From positions 11,208,437-11,272,436 of the forward strand of contig NC_059475.1 in the NCBI RefSeq assembly GCF_018139145.2: a stretch of 64,000 nt of DNA, given 5' to 3'. Below the pieces are notes generated by a model. The model worked only from the letters and a program-made list of their open reading frames with translations, was not told the origin of the DNA and made no database searches. This document shows, in pieces, positions 1 to 14,100 of the stretch. This stretch comes from Gymnogyps californianus (taxonomy: Eukaryota; Chordata; Aves; Accipitriformes; Cathartidae). Each line of letters starts with the position of its first letter. Position 1 is the first letter of the stretch. The position numbers and the translations under genes are program-made.

Positions 1-2032
1 TGTTCATGCATGTAGATCTGCCAAAGAATACATGTAGTCCTACCTAACCAGCCAAATATCTACCAAATGAGATGAATGTATATTTACTGTGCTGGTGACA
101 GAACAAGATTTTCTTGCCTCAGCTGTGCTGCATTCTGCCATTACCTCTGGAGAGAGCATTTTTCAATTGAAGTAAACTCAGCCTGAGTGAAATGAAGTCA
201 CAAACAGCTATTGCTACACCATTTAAATACAATGGCAAACTAATAAAAGGCTGTGAGTGCACTTTAAACAAAACGCAATTGAATTAAAACATCCAAAAAT
301 GATTGCTCAGGCCAAACGTTCTCTAAGAAAAAATTTTAAAATCCCAGTAAAATTATTGCTCACAGAGTTTCCATATGATTAAGAGCCTAGTTCTCATAGT
401 CTAAAGGGTTGTTCACATAGTTTTTTGGGTTTTTTTAATTCTCTTTGCAGTGTCACAATAGCTCTCCAAATCAAATGAGCACCAGGCCCCGATATTTTGG
501 AAACCATTACTTAGCTTAAAACCCATCACATGCTATACCTCCTAGGTCATAAAAAGTAAGAGGTAAATCCAGGCAAAGGAATTATTTTGAAGCTGAAGGG
601 AATTAGGGGATTACTGCAGTAAGGCACCTGCTGGGCTTGCAGCGTCCTTGAAGGGCTGTGTAGCCTATATTTTTGGGGGGAATGAGAGGAAGGGAGTCTT
701 TTCAGCACAGCTCTATCTCAACCGAGGAACATGCCTTTGCAAACTGCAAGTCAGCTCAATATCTACCTGCTCAGTTACTGCTGAGGCTGTGAGCCCAATT
801 TCCAACCAGCAGTAACAATATGGTGCAAAATAACCTAAAAAGATCTAGACCAATTGCACTAAATGATCCTGCTGAACGCCCACCAGACGGGAAATTACCT
901 TCAGCCATGGCTTACCTGAAGTTGGGCAATATTCATGACTATTTCATAGAACTACTGTTATTTAAATACAACAAAAGCAGGCAGAATGCCTTGCTCATCC
1001 TCACGGTAAATGGAGACAGTACCCCATTTTGCCAAACAGCACTTCTTTCATGTGTCAGGCAGCAGAGCTGCCAGCTCCAGCAGCACCTGCATTGGGTCAC
1101 AGCAGTCACCTTCAATACTTCTAGAAACTTGATCTTTCCACTTTTATTTCCACACCAACCCTATTCAATACTGCAGTGTTCCCAGACTGCTGCTACATAA
1201 TCTGTGGGTGAAGGAAAAGGAACCCGGGCGTTTACCTGCCCTGAAAAGCTGAAAAATATCAAACTTTCTTCAATTAAAATCCTTCTAAAACAAGGGGATT
1301 TAGAAGCCAATGTCATCTTAACTTCCACAGATAAAAGCACAGCCCATTGTAACATCAGCATCAGTAGTAAGAGCTGAGTATCTCCGATTCAAGTGTTATC
1401 TAATTGCTTTCATTCAGAGTATGCATGTTTCCTCTCTGTAAAATTTGCTGTTACAAAAAACTGTATTCTAGCAATTAATGTGCAGAAGTTTAAAGTAGAT
1501 ATAAGTAAACAAACAAAACAACAACAAAAATCTGTCTGTATTGACAAGTTCTCGTACAATTCTAAGACATGTCCTCCAGTTAAAATAATCATTATTGTGC
1601 AGGTTCTCCCCTGCAGTCCAGATGGATATTCTTATGAGAAGAAACACAAATGCCACCCAAGAACAACTAACCAATCCCATAACATCCAGTTAGCTATTCA
1701 ATGGGAAGCTCTTTCTCCGCTAGGCATGTCTATGGTATTATCCAACAACAGGACATTTAAAATAAGCAGCAATGCAAAATTTTCAGAATTGAAGCAAAAA
1801 ATTTTGTTAACTATTTGCTTTGTTCTTCACCTTTATACCTGAATTATTTTTAACAATGACTTTCCTCTTACAAACATGCAGAATTAACAACAGTGAACAA
1901 AGTAAAGTTTGATTCAAATGTGAAATACAACCTATACAACAGATCTGCTGGCAGCACCTTTCATCCAAGCCATTTCTCAAGCAGCTTTAGCGCAAGTTTG
2001 GATTTTACAGGAAAAATCTGTTAATAGAGTAC
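1..2032. other. Intron sequence after coding exon 19
   Basis: I found no further MICAL2 exon here on the minus strand, and no LIM cysteine/histidine pattern. Short open frames on both strands match nothing recognised. The sequence is AT-rich and unique-looking. Confidence 0.6.
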
Positions 2033-2164
2033 CTGTCTAGAAGGAAGAGCAGGGGAAGCTGAACCGACAGATGACGGAGAAGAGGCAGCAGCTGAATCAT
2101 GAGGTGGAGGGCAAGAGGGAGTTGGGGGCTGAGAATGGGGTAAGCCTTTAGTAGGTAGCTTATT
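2033..2164 (-). CDS. MICAL2: MICAL2 coding exon 19 (Pro/Ser-rich linker), last exon in the window
   Basis: It encodes [20 protein letters not shown], then [20 protein letters not shown] and PSRQ. It aligns with MICAL2 NKLLSKGLSH...PSPP...SSPSTVDSASPA. The composition (Pro, Ser, Ala) marks a disordered linker before the LIM domain. Length is 132 nt, phase 0, with donor GTACTC. No later exon is visible down to position 1, so the LIM-encoding exons must lie outside. Confidence 0.9.
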
Positions 2165-5100
2165 CTGTGTAGAGCAGAAACAGGAGAGTTATCCAAGAGA
2201 CAGTGACATTAGCACAGGTTAAGAGAATAATTTCACAGTCATGCATCAAAGAAACAGAAAGATAATAACTACAATTCTGCTCTTTTATCTATTTCTGCAC
2301 AGTGAGGAGCCATGGAAATCACCACGGCAAAACCTTCACGGCAAATGATATTATTGCACTCAGTTTTCTTATCAAAAGTATTTACAGTGGGCAGTAAGGT
2401 AAGATAGTGCTGGGAGAAAGCATAACAAAACTTAGGAAATGCCAGATTGCACTAAGAGCTACTGCTCACCAATTCATTAGAATCTGTGAGCTACCAGTGT
2501 ATGCTTAAGCACAAGACATGGTTTATTCTAACACGTTTCTCTCGTGCTAAAGTACTCTGACTAGCTTTATGATTTAGATTGTGTTTTACCTCGAAGTGTG
2601 CAACAATATTTAAACAAAGCTTTTTACCATTTTCAGTGGAATCCACATTACTTTTCAGATCCACCCAGGATGAAAGGAAAGTTAAAAACAAAACCACTGC
2701 AATTTTTTCCCCCCATGAATTCTTATACATCTTCTAACTCAGCACTTCTTCAGGTGCAAAACCTAATATTCACCTTTGGAAACTCCATGTATCCAAACAT
2801 TGAGGCAAGATGTGCTGCTTTCTCTTTAATGTTCTTTTTATGGAATTCCCTATTTGCTATGGTCTGAGCTCTTTTCTGCAGTAAGAGCCAGAGAAGGAAA
2901 GCCAAGAAAAGAGAGAGAGAGAGATTGCAGTTAATGTCACATACATCATCAGGATACAGCAAGTTTGTAGAAAGACTTTTTATTGTCTTAATATAACCTA
3001 AAGTCAACAGAGAAAAGGCCAGTATATTTAGGGAAAATACAGTATACAGCTTAACATATGCAGTTAAGAGACAAAAAGGAAAAGAAATTGCTTGTCACCT
3101 GTTTCATTTTTTCCTCCAGGTGCTGAAGACGCTCAAGCACTCCAGAAAGTACAAATGCAGCAGAACAGGCAGATGCGAGATTTTCAGAGGTTTCTGACAG
3201 ACTGGGCTGGGTATCTGTTTTTTGTACAGTCTTTGCTCTCCTGGCCATATGATCAGAACCATTTAAAGACTGTTTGGGTTCCCTGACCTCGTGTTCACTC
3301 CTAGCTACCACCTGAAACTGGGAAACACTTGAAGTGAAAAAAATCTGCTTTCTGCACTACCATGCAGTTTATGCAGCTTTTAAGGATGTTTCCAAAAGCG
3401 CAGCACAGTCATGCACATAACTAGAAATAAAATGTTCTCACATCACTCTTTGCACACTATCAACTGTATCTCTGATGCTTGTGTCCATGCACTGAAAGAA
3501 ATCAGTCCTACATAACTTATGCAGGTCTTGACATCCTTCTCTAGGTTTGTGTCAGTTTTTATGAATAACCCCAGATAGCATCAGTGCAGAAGAACATGAC
3601 ACTACATCTCCTTCTAGGGTTTTTAGCAAAGGTTTTGGGGGGTGTTTTTTTTAGCATCACATCTGCCTGAAAGTAAACTTACAATCAAATTGTAAGAATA
3701 TCAACAGTAGTTCTTGGCATAATTCTAGATCTAGTCTGACCCAAGTCAAGCTATAATGTATTTCATATTTAAAGCATTTTCTGAGGAGTTCAGAATAGAT
3801 CTCTGAATTTGAATCTTCATATAAAATAGCTTTTGAAGTAAATGAAACATTTGAACCAGTTCAGCTTTATCGAATTCAGTCTTAAAAATGACCTTCCAGT
3901 TGGTCATTTCATGACAGTTTTCTACTTCATCCTATCTGCCCAATTCAAATAAATACCCAAACTTTCCAAATTTCTCAGAATTAAAATTAAAGAACCTAAT
4001 GCCAATCACCTTGCAGTGTGCTCCTGATGTTTCAGAATAGCACACCTGCCTTTAAAGCAACAATTCTCAACCAGTTTATGAATCTGCATTTTTAATCAAG
4101 CTGATCTGCAGATTTCCACATGCAATGCAGATCTCATTTCATGGCAGACTACTCTTGAAATGCCACTACAGGATATTTACTTCTATTTAAAAGTCTAATG
4201 TATAGTGAATGTCAATACTATTTGACATGAGATTGCTTTCATTGGAAGTACTAAGAGAAAAATTTAGACAATGTATTCAAAAGTTTTGCCCCATGTACAT
4301 GATGCTGCAAAAGAGCTTTCAGCAGAAATTCTTATCACTAGTTCTACTTAAAGAAATAAAAAAACCTGGGCATCAATAAAAGCTTGACCATTGAAAAGCT
4401 GATATCTTAGACACTTTTGTCAGGTTTCTCAGGGTGGAAAACTCCCTTTGCCTTATCACTACAACAGCCCAAAGCATTGAGTACACGCACAGACAAATTT
4501 TCAGGTACTGCTGTAGTTTTCTCGCATGTTAAGTGTAGCTATGTAATTATATTTATACAATTTGGAGTCCAGATGTGATAACACAGAAATCAACACCTAT
4601 GTTTTTAGGGTTTTTTCCACACAGTTACTAATTCTTTCAAACAGTTTTCTCATCTGGTCAAGCAGGTATAAAATAGCCTTAAACTTTAATGTGGTTTTCA
4701 CAATTCTCAGCTAAATATATCTGCTAACTCTGCAGATTACATCCAAGTATTGTTTTATATATTCTGTAGTTACATAATAACATTGAGTTCCTAGCAGTAA
4801 GAGAAATGGTGTGCTTGTGGGGTGTTACCCATATGAGTTCCTACCTGCCTTTTTGGTTGAGGTGGAAGAAGATTTGGATCCTTCGGTTTAGCAAAGCGAG
4901 GATTAACAGAAGGGTCAGAAGAGAGCAGGGCTGGTCTATCTATTAGCTCCTTGTAAAGCATTTTTAAAATCATAAAGACAGAGTGGAAAAAAAAAAAGGA
5001 AGACAGTAAATAGGATTCAAAGATCTTTTGAGGCAGAAAGAAACAAAAGCTGCTGTTAAAGACACGTTACTATGGAGCTTAACAACGCGTTTTGCAGATT

Positions 5101-8100
5101 TTTGTCACCTACCCATTTTATTAACCCCTTCTACCATCAAAGATATACTTAAAACTCAGCACATTCAGTATTCTTTAAGAGAGGTTATGATCAAAAGGTA
5201 ACGCATCGAGGCTCCCTTCGACATGGCCAAGCAAACCTCTGCACATGTATCACATGCAGAAAGCTCAGGGCATTGACCAGTAGCCAAGTAGAGTGCAAAC
5301 AACAGTGGTTCACAGACTGAGAAAGTCACTTGAGATCTATAAAGCCTACACTTCTGGAGGACTTAAATATGTAAAAAACCAAATGGATACAAGCCCAAAG
5401 CCACCACCCTTGACAGAACCTCAACACCTTGCTCATCCTTCCTTCAGACCTTTTAGGGGACAGATCCAAACTCAGCTGACTCAAACCATCTCACTGGCTA
5501 AAGTGTGATTTTGAGCTTATCATCCCTACATTGACAGCACAGGATTATTTTTAAAACACCATTAGTCACACTAACAACAAAGCATGAAAATGCTGTGGAA
5601 TGTACAAATACATTCCATTATGCCTACTTTAGGAATGGAAATGGAAGCCAGACACATCTTGCAAAAGATTAGGTTCCCTTCTTACGCTTTCTAAATTTTC
5701 CACAAAGAAAGATTCCACTGGATATGTAGTGTCCTTTATTCACAGAATACAGGAAAAAAAAGCCCTTCTGCAATACCATATGCAGCCAGCTTAGACTTCC
5801 ACAAAAAGCAAAAATTCTACAGACTGGCTTACAAGAGATTTCTAGACGTTGCAATTCCACTACACTTTATTAATATAATTAATACATTATATTAATATGT
5901 ATTAGTCAATCTATACTAGTCATATTTGTTTGCTAAGTATTGAGAGGAATACCTTTAATTTGCATAAAGTATAAAAAAAAAAGACAACCCACTTCAAACA
6001 CATAACAGATCCATTTTTTCCCTTGGAAACCTGCATCACGTTCACAAGGAGGGACTACAGTTTAATTTCAGAGATTACTTTTATGTTCATCTATGACCCA
6101 CCTGCCTCCGAAAAATTGTATTTGGAGCATTCTCTTCAAACTTTGCCAACAGTTGAGTCGCCATTGATTTAACTTTATTCTGGTTCATTCCTTCTCTGCC
6201 ATCACTCTGTTCTTTCCCAGCATTCGTCCCTTGGCTTGAAAAGCCTGAAGCCTGCAAGGAAACAACAAACGACGTTCTTCTTGAGTTTACCTATGACACT
6301 CATGAAGAGAGAGAAAGAGAGGGATAACATCCTTATCAACAAAGGGTGAAAGGAAATACAGTCTACAGTATATTAAAAGTGACACTGTTTAGTATGCAAA
6401 AGTCACAAAAAAAAAATTTTCTTTGGTCCCAGAGCACAGTAAAAAGGGAACATCAATCAGTGCCGGTGATGATAAAGCAGAGTCACAAAAGTAACTAATC
6501 AGAGAGGGGCTAGGAACCAAGCTGCAATGCAAACTCTTCAAACAAAAATTTGTTTAAATAACTGACTTGGGAAAAGGGAAAAAAAACCAAAACACAATAC
6601 CTCAAGTGTTCTTGGGTCAGAAAGAAAACTAGTGCAATTTAGGTAATGCTCTCCTCCCTACCAAATGATTTAAATAAATTTAGCTCTCCTTTAGTGCATA
6701 CCACAGTAAATTCAACGTTTTAAGGGGAGAGGCTTTTTGTTCCCGCCAAGCACAAGAGGCCAAGCCCTGGCCCCCCGACTCCCACTGCTTCCTCAGCTTT
6801 GGTGCTCATCAAGGAGCTGGATATGTGTGGACACCACTGAACACCAACCTCCTCGAAGACACCAAAAAGACCTTTTCGACGTCTTTTGTTAGTCTCATTT
6901 TCTTCGGTTTTCCCTTCAACCTGAAATGGTAAAGCCAAAACAAGTTCGATGGATTACTGCAGCAGTTACCAGATTTACCCAAGCAGTTCCTCCCACGATA
7001 CCAACTTTCATAACCAGGCAAGTGTGGTCTGGCCTGTGTTAAATAAGGCAAACACAGGTAACCAGTGCCAGCATGCGGGGGTCCTCATTGCACTGGCACG
7101 CCTCGTTAGGCCCCCCCAGCTCAGCAGGATCGTTCCTCGCGTGAGGAGACTGGTGGCTCTTGTGGCAGTTATCACGTACGTAAAAGCTGCCCTGTAACCC
7201 CTGACTGGGAGCTCTCGCAGGACTCTGATGGGTGAAAATACATGCTTGTACACTTTGTTGAACACAGGCCCTACAACGCTGGTGTTTACCTTTTCCTCTT
7301 TCAGTGCTGAATAGTTTATAATTCATAAAGCACTAGCACATCCTTGAAGAAAAAGGCATTACAGCATCAGTTATTCTGTGAATTTTAATCTAGACTACAC
7401 TGGTTTCCAGATAAGTAACAAAATCCAGAAACCCCTCACTCTTTCACTATAGCCTCCACATCTCTTTTAACCTAGATATCTGCATGCAGATCATGTGTTC
7501 ATAGTGCAGATATATCTCCTTTTTTGGAGCAATTGTCTGCCTTAAAGGTCTGTCTCCCTTGTAAGGTTCCTATCCCTGACTATGGCTTTACATTCAGTAT
7601 TTAAGCAACCAAATGTCCTGTTTTGTGCTCAAGCTATGCACATATTATTTTACTGAACTAGAGATTACACAAATAATAAATAATACTTCATATTCAGTCC
7701 GCACAAACTTGCAAAACAGTCAATGCTTAAAAAATTTCTATCCGTTCTTATTAAATTTAGTCTTGAAGAACTGGTACAATGGAGAGATTTTTTTTGTCTG
7801 ATAAATTTCATGTTAAGTTATATTTTATGAACAATAAGCTACATTCCACTTATTTGCATTTGCCCACACTGTAACTTAGTGATTGCTCAGCCAACTTAAG
7901 AAAAAAGAATAGAGAGAGAAAGATCAAAGAATACAGGCTTCCTTTTTACATATACACTGTTTGTAATAAATCATTACACAGTGAATAGAAGTAATCCCAA
8001 ACAACTTCTGGGCAAATACCAAAAGAATCAGATGACAATATTTTGATTACTTTGTATGCTTTGGTACATTGTCTTTCAAGCACCAGCTCTCAGTAACCTA

Positions 8101-11100
8101 GCTTTACACTACCTATAGTCATTAGTCTACCAAGGAAGAGTGAACAACTTAACAGCACAATGTATTCTGCATAATAATCTGTACCACATAAAAGCAGAAT
8201 TTGCCTAAGTGAATAGAGCAAACAATGTTGCCTTTCAAAAATCTTACATAAAGGACTTTCATTAACGTATTTACAAAGAAGTGAAAGACAAAGGAATTTA
8301 ATTGCCTAGCAGAACTCCAAGAAAAAGGACTGTGTCCTTTATTGTGTAAACACCTCCATTCATTTATTAGTCTGGAGCACAGGAAATCTCAGTTCCTCTC
8401 CAGCCCGGCTGACACTCCTAGGAGAATGGAAAACATGATCCAGCCCAGCACACTCTGCCAGAACAACTACCGCCACACCAGTTCCAAGCCCCCGCTTCCT
8501 GGTCTCTCACAACCTGTGCCCAGTAAGGATCCCTCTTCCAGCCAAATAAAAGGACAAACTAGATGGCATGGAAAGTTTAGTAAGCGATACTGTTACCCCA
8601 GTTGGTTTTCGACTCTGTGATACCTGAGTGCTCTCCTACTGTCACACCTGGATAACGCTCAGCACCACTTTTTGCAGGGGAGAGAACCATCAAACTGAAG
8701 CCACAGCCAAACTCTTAACTCAAGCAGTTGCTTTCCAAGGAGCTTCATTTCCCAGCTAATTTCAGACGGTTATGGCACTCACAAGTCTCTGTCCTAACTA
8801 AGTGCTGTGTTTCTTGCTTAGTTTCATGCCCCATCCATGACAGGGCTGCAAAGCCTCATAGAAAATAAGGTCTTGACAGTCCTGCTCCCCAAGCTGATTT
8901 GGAAAATATCGCTTCCACTTCTCATTTCAAATGAGCCCCTGTAGTGTGAAACCAAAGGGGCCCATCAAGCAAATCACCTCATGCTTTCATGTAGTGCCAA
9001 GAACTACACCTCCTGTTATGACAGAAGGCTTATTTCATGACAGGAGGTTAGTCAGAGGGCTGTACAGCTTAGTAATGGAAAGCTTTCCCCACTAGTAAAA
9101 GTCTATTTACGTCTGCAAATAACGCATGGAAGAACAACAACATTGTGGTTATGAAAAAGGTTTTTCTTCTAAAGAAGTCACCCACAAGAAAAAGCAATAT
9201 TTATTTTGCCTATTTGGTTTCTCACTGCTTGGTTAGCTGGGAAACATGTCACTTGGTTTTGTGTATATGTGGGTGGCAGGGAAAAGTTATTTCCTAACAA
9301 GGATATATGAGGTTACTGGGCAATTGATTGTCCACAGGTTTTGAAAATGTGTTTGTGGATGGAAAATATTCAAGACGTAAATCAGCCTAGGAAATATCTG
9401 GAAATTCTGGAGTAATCCTTCAGGTGGGGGGGCGAATCACTTTTCTACCAAAACTGAGAAGATAAGACAGCAACAAATTTAAAAAGCAATATATTAAAAT
9501 ACTGGGAAATGTAGTACATACATGTACACCTGAACTTTTAAGGACACTGAATTCCAAAAGTAGTAGGAAATCTGTACTTTTGCAGGCAAAACTTAGAGTC
9601 TCTGCATAGGTGTAAATGAAGCAATGCAGTTAAGCATTAAGGAGGTCTGTTTAAAAAAAAAAAAGAAAACAAAAAAACCAAAGAAAGAACTTGAGAATCA
9701 TCGTAGTTGATATACAGTTTCTGGCTAGCCCAGGAAACTCAAAATCTGGAACAGTTTTGCATTAAGCTGTGTTTCAGAAAATGCAGAAGTTAAATTCATT
9801 TTGGTGGAGGAGTACATGCTGCTGTCTAACTTGTGCTGGTTGATCTGCAAGAGTTGTACTTGAGACAGTGCTGCCTCTGAGCCAGGTTGTGCAGACACTC
9901 CCCATTTAAACTGAAGTTAAAATGAAGGTAGGCTTGGCTGTGAGAGCAAAGCCCCTCCCCAAGGTCTCCTTTCAGAAGAGGACCAAGTTCATGAAGAGGC
10001 AGAAGGTGAAACAGTTTATTACTGAATAATTTCATTAGAGTAACTTTTAAATTAAACTTTTAAATTAAATCTCATAAAACTTTTGAAGTTATAATCCATT
10101 CAGAAACATATAGACAATACTATCACTGCACACAGTCTTATGCCAGACCAAACCCAAAGCCCCCCAAAATAAAAAACTTAGCATCTAGCATTGCACAAAA
10201 CCTCCTAAAACCACCTTTTGAAAAATTTCCAAGGATAAAAAATAAAATACAATACACGTAACAGAGCCAAGATCTCAAATATTTCAAGTTGAAAATGGCA
10301 ACTTATAAACACACCAAATAAAACATCCTCCTCCTCTCACTTTTAGCTACTCTGAAGAAGATTGACATGGACAATGGATACGAATTCTCCCCAAGTACAC
10401 CCAAATTCTCACTGTGATTCGAAATTTTGCATTTACAGAGAATGCTTAACTGGGACTATTATTAATGCTTCAGCAATTTGACACTGACAATGCTTCAGTT
10501 TTATCCTTACAAACATCATAATGATTGAGTGTGCATGTGTGTGCTAGCTTTGTTTACTGTGAAATCTTATTTTACTTTTTTAATATGCTAAAAAAATCTC
10601 CTTCTACAGGTCTTTTAATAGTAGAATATATAAAACCCTTATTTCTGAGCCTGACAGTTTATTTTCATCTTTTTACAGGAGAAAGATTTATAGGGCAAGT
10701 CTTCCTTCACAACTTACCTTTGGTACTCGTTTTCTTGGTAAAGTTAAATTGATATAATTATTAAAGATGAAGTTCGATGATTTTGCTGAACAAAGATCGT
10801 TATTTTCTCCATTTTGCTTGTCGCCCGCATCTGTTCAAAAAACAACTGCTTAGGGTATTTATTCAGATTTCTTTTTTAAATACTTTGACTAAGCCAGAAC
10901 TTTCCAGTTGAGTGCTGGTAGCAATTATATATAAGAAACCCAGGCAAATAAAAGTAAATACATACAATGTAAGGTGACTTTTTAAGAAAGGAAGAGAAAC
11001 ACCCAGGAATGGACATGCTGTATGCAGTCATCCTTACCAGAGAATCACTCTAACGACCTGATATGCGAACTTCATGATGTCAAGCAGCAGTTATCCAGCT

Positions 11101-14100
11101 GCTCCTGTTCTCTGAAACCACCAAGGAGCCACAAAACCCTGGTCTTTAATCAAGTTTTTCCTCCTTTCCTTTTTTAAAAATAAGGTAACTATTGCAGACA
11201 GAAGCAGGCACGCTTGCATGCCAGAATGGCTCAACTGGGAAAGGGCTCTTGGCTCAAGAGCAGTGCTCGTAAGCAGCCTGGATGAAGTGCTTCCACTCCC
11301 TAAACTTGCAAGAATTAGGAGCAGTCTGGGTTCGGCTTACCTACTGCCCGCAGAGGTGTGCCCCTGAACAGTTCGTAAAACTTGGAGAGGTACATGACCA
11401 TGCTGAGCTTGTCGGGCTCCCCGGCTGACCCCACCTCCTTCCCCGTGGTCACAGGGGGGATCCCAAACTCCTGCTCAGCAACATCGAATGCCAGCTGGTT
11501 GTTTTTGACAATGTCCTCTTCGTTCAGAGCATCAAAGTCACTGCAGGGACAACACACTGGCATCAGTTGTGGTTTGCTCTCTGCCTGCCTCAGAAACACG
11601 CAGTGCTCCCCTGCCCATTGGAGAGGTGCAGAACAGCAGCATGAATGAGGGCACAGGCATTTCACTGGGTCAAAGCTACAGAGTCTACACAATGCCAAAG
11701 GTAAGAGTCTCATACAAATCCTGTTATTACAAATCCTGGCTTTACCAGAAATGTAATTTAAGAGCTGTTTCACTGAACTGGATTTTGATGCAGTCCCATG
11801 AAAAGGATTCCCTTATTTATGAAGAAATGCAATTCCTCCTCAGAAGTGCTAAGAAACCTTTTTCCTCGCCAAATACAGCTGTGGTACTACAGATTTCACC
11901 TGTTAGCAATTGACTTTTTAGTTTCGATTAATTCTATAAATCATCAAAGCCAGGAGGAGTAAATTTAGGCTAGCATTTTATGAAACAAACATGTTATATG
12001 CGTGCGCACACACATGCACAGGCACTACATTTCTTTTTAAGGCGTTACACACACAGTTTGAATGAGGACCTCCTGTCCATGTCATAACCGGATTTAGCAG
12101 TGCACTAAATAAGTACATCACACATCTGGAACTGCATTATCCATTCTCTAATCCATTTTCTATGGGACCTATTCTAAGACTCTGATCCCTTGAACAGCTT
12201 CCAAAATTCATGATTAAAATAAGCATGTGAATAAATTACAAAGCTCCAGGCAGGGTAGTTTCTTCCTCCTCATAAGAAATGTGAGTTTTTGAACCCCTGA
12301 AGTATTTCTCCCCCCTCCCCCTTGCTTATTTCTGGAGCCAGGGGGCTGCAGGCAGCCCTCTGCCCCAGCCCTGCCCGCAGCCCACTGGCAGGCGCCTCTC
12401 TTGCCTGCCTGGCTTTCACCTGGCCGAGTCCTTCAGCAGTCCCATTTAATACAAAATGCCAACAAGATCCGAACACAATGTTAATTAAACAGCAGGAGGT
12501 CTGTTAGCTTGGAAAGATAAATTTATCAACTTTCAAAAGAGAGCAGCACTTAAGAGACATGCCTTCCACAGACAGCAAAGATTGCTTTGCTTTCTACACT
12601 CTTTCTCCCCCCCCTATATCCACAAAACCATCCGTAATTCCCATTTTTTTTAAACTAACCCGAGGCAAGAAAAATATCTTATTCTTACAATGTTAGCTCT
12701 TCCTCTGGCAAAGCTGTACAAACAAGCACCCTGGGTATCGCTCCTATTTTTTCCAACTTATCACACCTCATAAAAGAGCTCAATCATTTCTTTCATTTAT
12801 CCACAATAAAGGGAGGCTGACAATAATTCATTTGCGACTCCCAAGTCTGTGTAGGAAGGCAAGAGAATGCATCTGCTGCATTTTTGAGACTGGCGAGAGG
12901 ACAGAAGAGTCACCCCACCACAGACGGCATCAAGCAGGCCCAGTAACCCAGTGCCAGCAACTGCCATTTCCTGACACCTGTTACACGCTGACCCTCTTGT
13001 ATCTAACCAAGGAACCTTACAAAATATTCATACATAAGAAGTTGGGTCTTGTAGGGTTAGGACCTCAGAAACACTGTCAAAAGGGGAATGCTGGCTTACA
13101 TTCAATCCCTAAAGCAGTTAATTTTCAAGTGCCAGCCCTTGTTGCGTAGTCCACGTGCAAGGGCGTTGCGCTCTTCTGGACGAAGAGTTGTGCAAAACGA
13201 CCATCTCCTGTGCACCTCCATGGCCCAATGTTACCCTACATGACTGTCACAGCAATCACTACAACACACTGAGGATGGCTCATCTAAGGCTCATCCAGGT
13301 ATTTCTGCAACTCATGACAGTGCCATTATGGCTGTGGTTTTAAACATACACTAAAAACTTGCCTCCAGGGACCTGGGAATGCAACTCACATTCTCCAAGC
13401 ACTGCAATTTTTGTTTTAAATAGCCATGTGACTCCCACAAACATGATCATAAGTCATAACGTTCAAAGCCTTCCTAGCTCTTTGAAAGCATATATATTTC
13501 ATTTTAAATGGCATGCAAGGACATACAGAAAAAACAAAGCAAAAACAACCCCACCCTCTCCATCCCCCAAACCTGGCAATGGTGTGCACCTCCTTGCAAA
13601 AACCAGCAACAGAAGGGGACTGTAGAGTATCAGTGTTCTGGCTGGTCCTACACTATACTTTGGTAGATGCTTAATATATCCTACACTCAACAAGATCTAC
13701 AGATGTCACTTACATGAGGTCAGGTCTGAAGCGGTGGATAATTGCACACAACGCAAGGCCGCTTTTCCAGGAGGTAGTCAGGTCTGTGACATTAACATTA
13801 CGATACCCTTCTGTCTGTTTCTGACACCAGGTCAAAAGTTTGTTAGGTCGAATATCTGACTCTGCAGTTACAGTGGAGAGCAAACATTTTGATCAGTTTT
13901 TGTACGCTCAGAAGGCTCCAAATATTAAGCCACAGCAAACATGAGATGTAACATACCATGTCTTGAGAGATTCACTGATCTTCTAATGGAGTTTACTCTT
14001 TCAAGAGGACATTGTTGTAACTCATTGGTAACATATAATTGCCTCACCTACAAGTAAAAGCGATTGGCAGCATAATGTTAGAATTGCTTGGAGAGAAAAA

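Larger units (their letters stand above)
2165..13956 (-). other. MICAL2 introns between coding exons 10 and 19
   Basis: Stretches over 300 bp are 2165-2773, 3312-4844, 4950-6101, 6252-6848, 6921-10717, 10831-11340 and 11541-13713. They hold no recognised gene. Seen in them: an AT-rich palindrome at 5868-5897, a hairpin at 9008-9048, a 13-bp tandem duplication at 10042-10067 and a 26-bp alternating purine-pyrimidine tract at 11995-12020. A C-rich patch sits at 12340-12430. The 95-bp intron 13862-13956 is the smallest. Confidence 0.7.

Noticed and set aside
820..1842. Plus-strand open frames of 126 and 149 codons near the window start
   Set aside because: Low-complexity composition, no recognisable domain, and they sit in intron sequence of a minus-strand gene.
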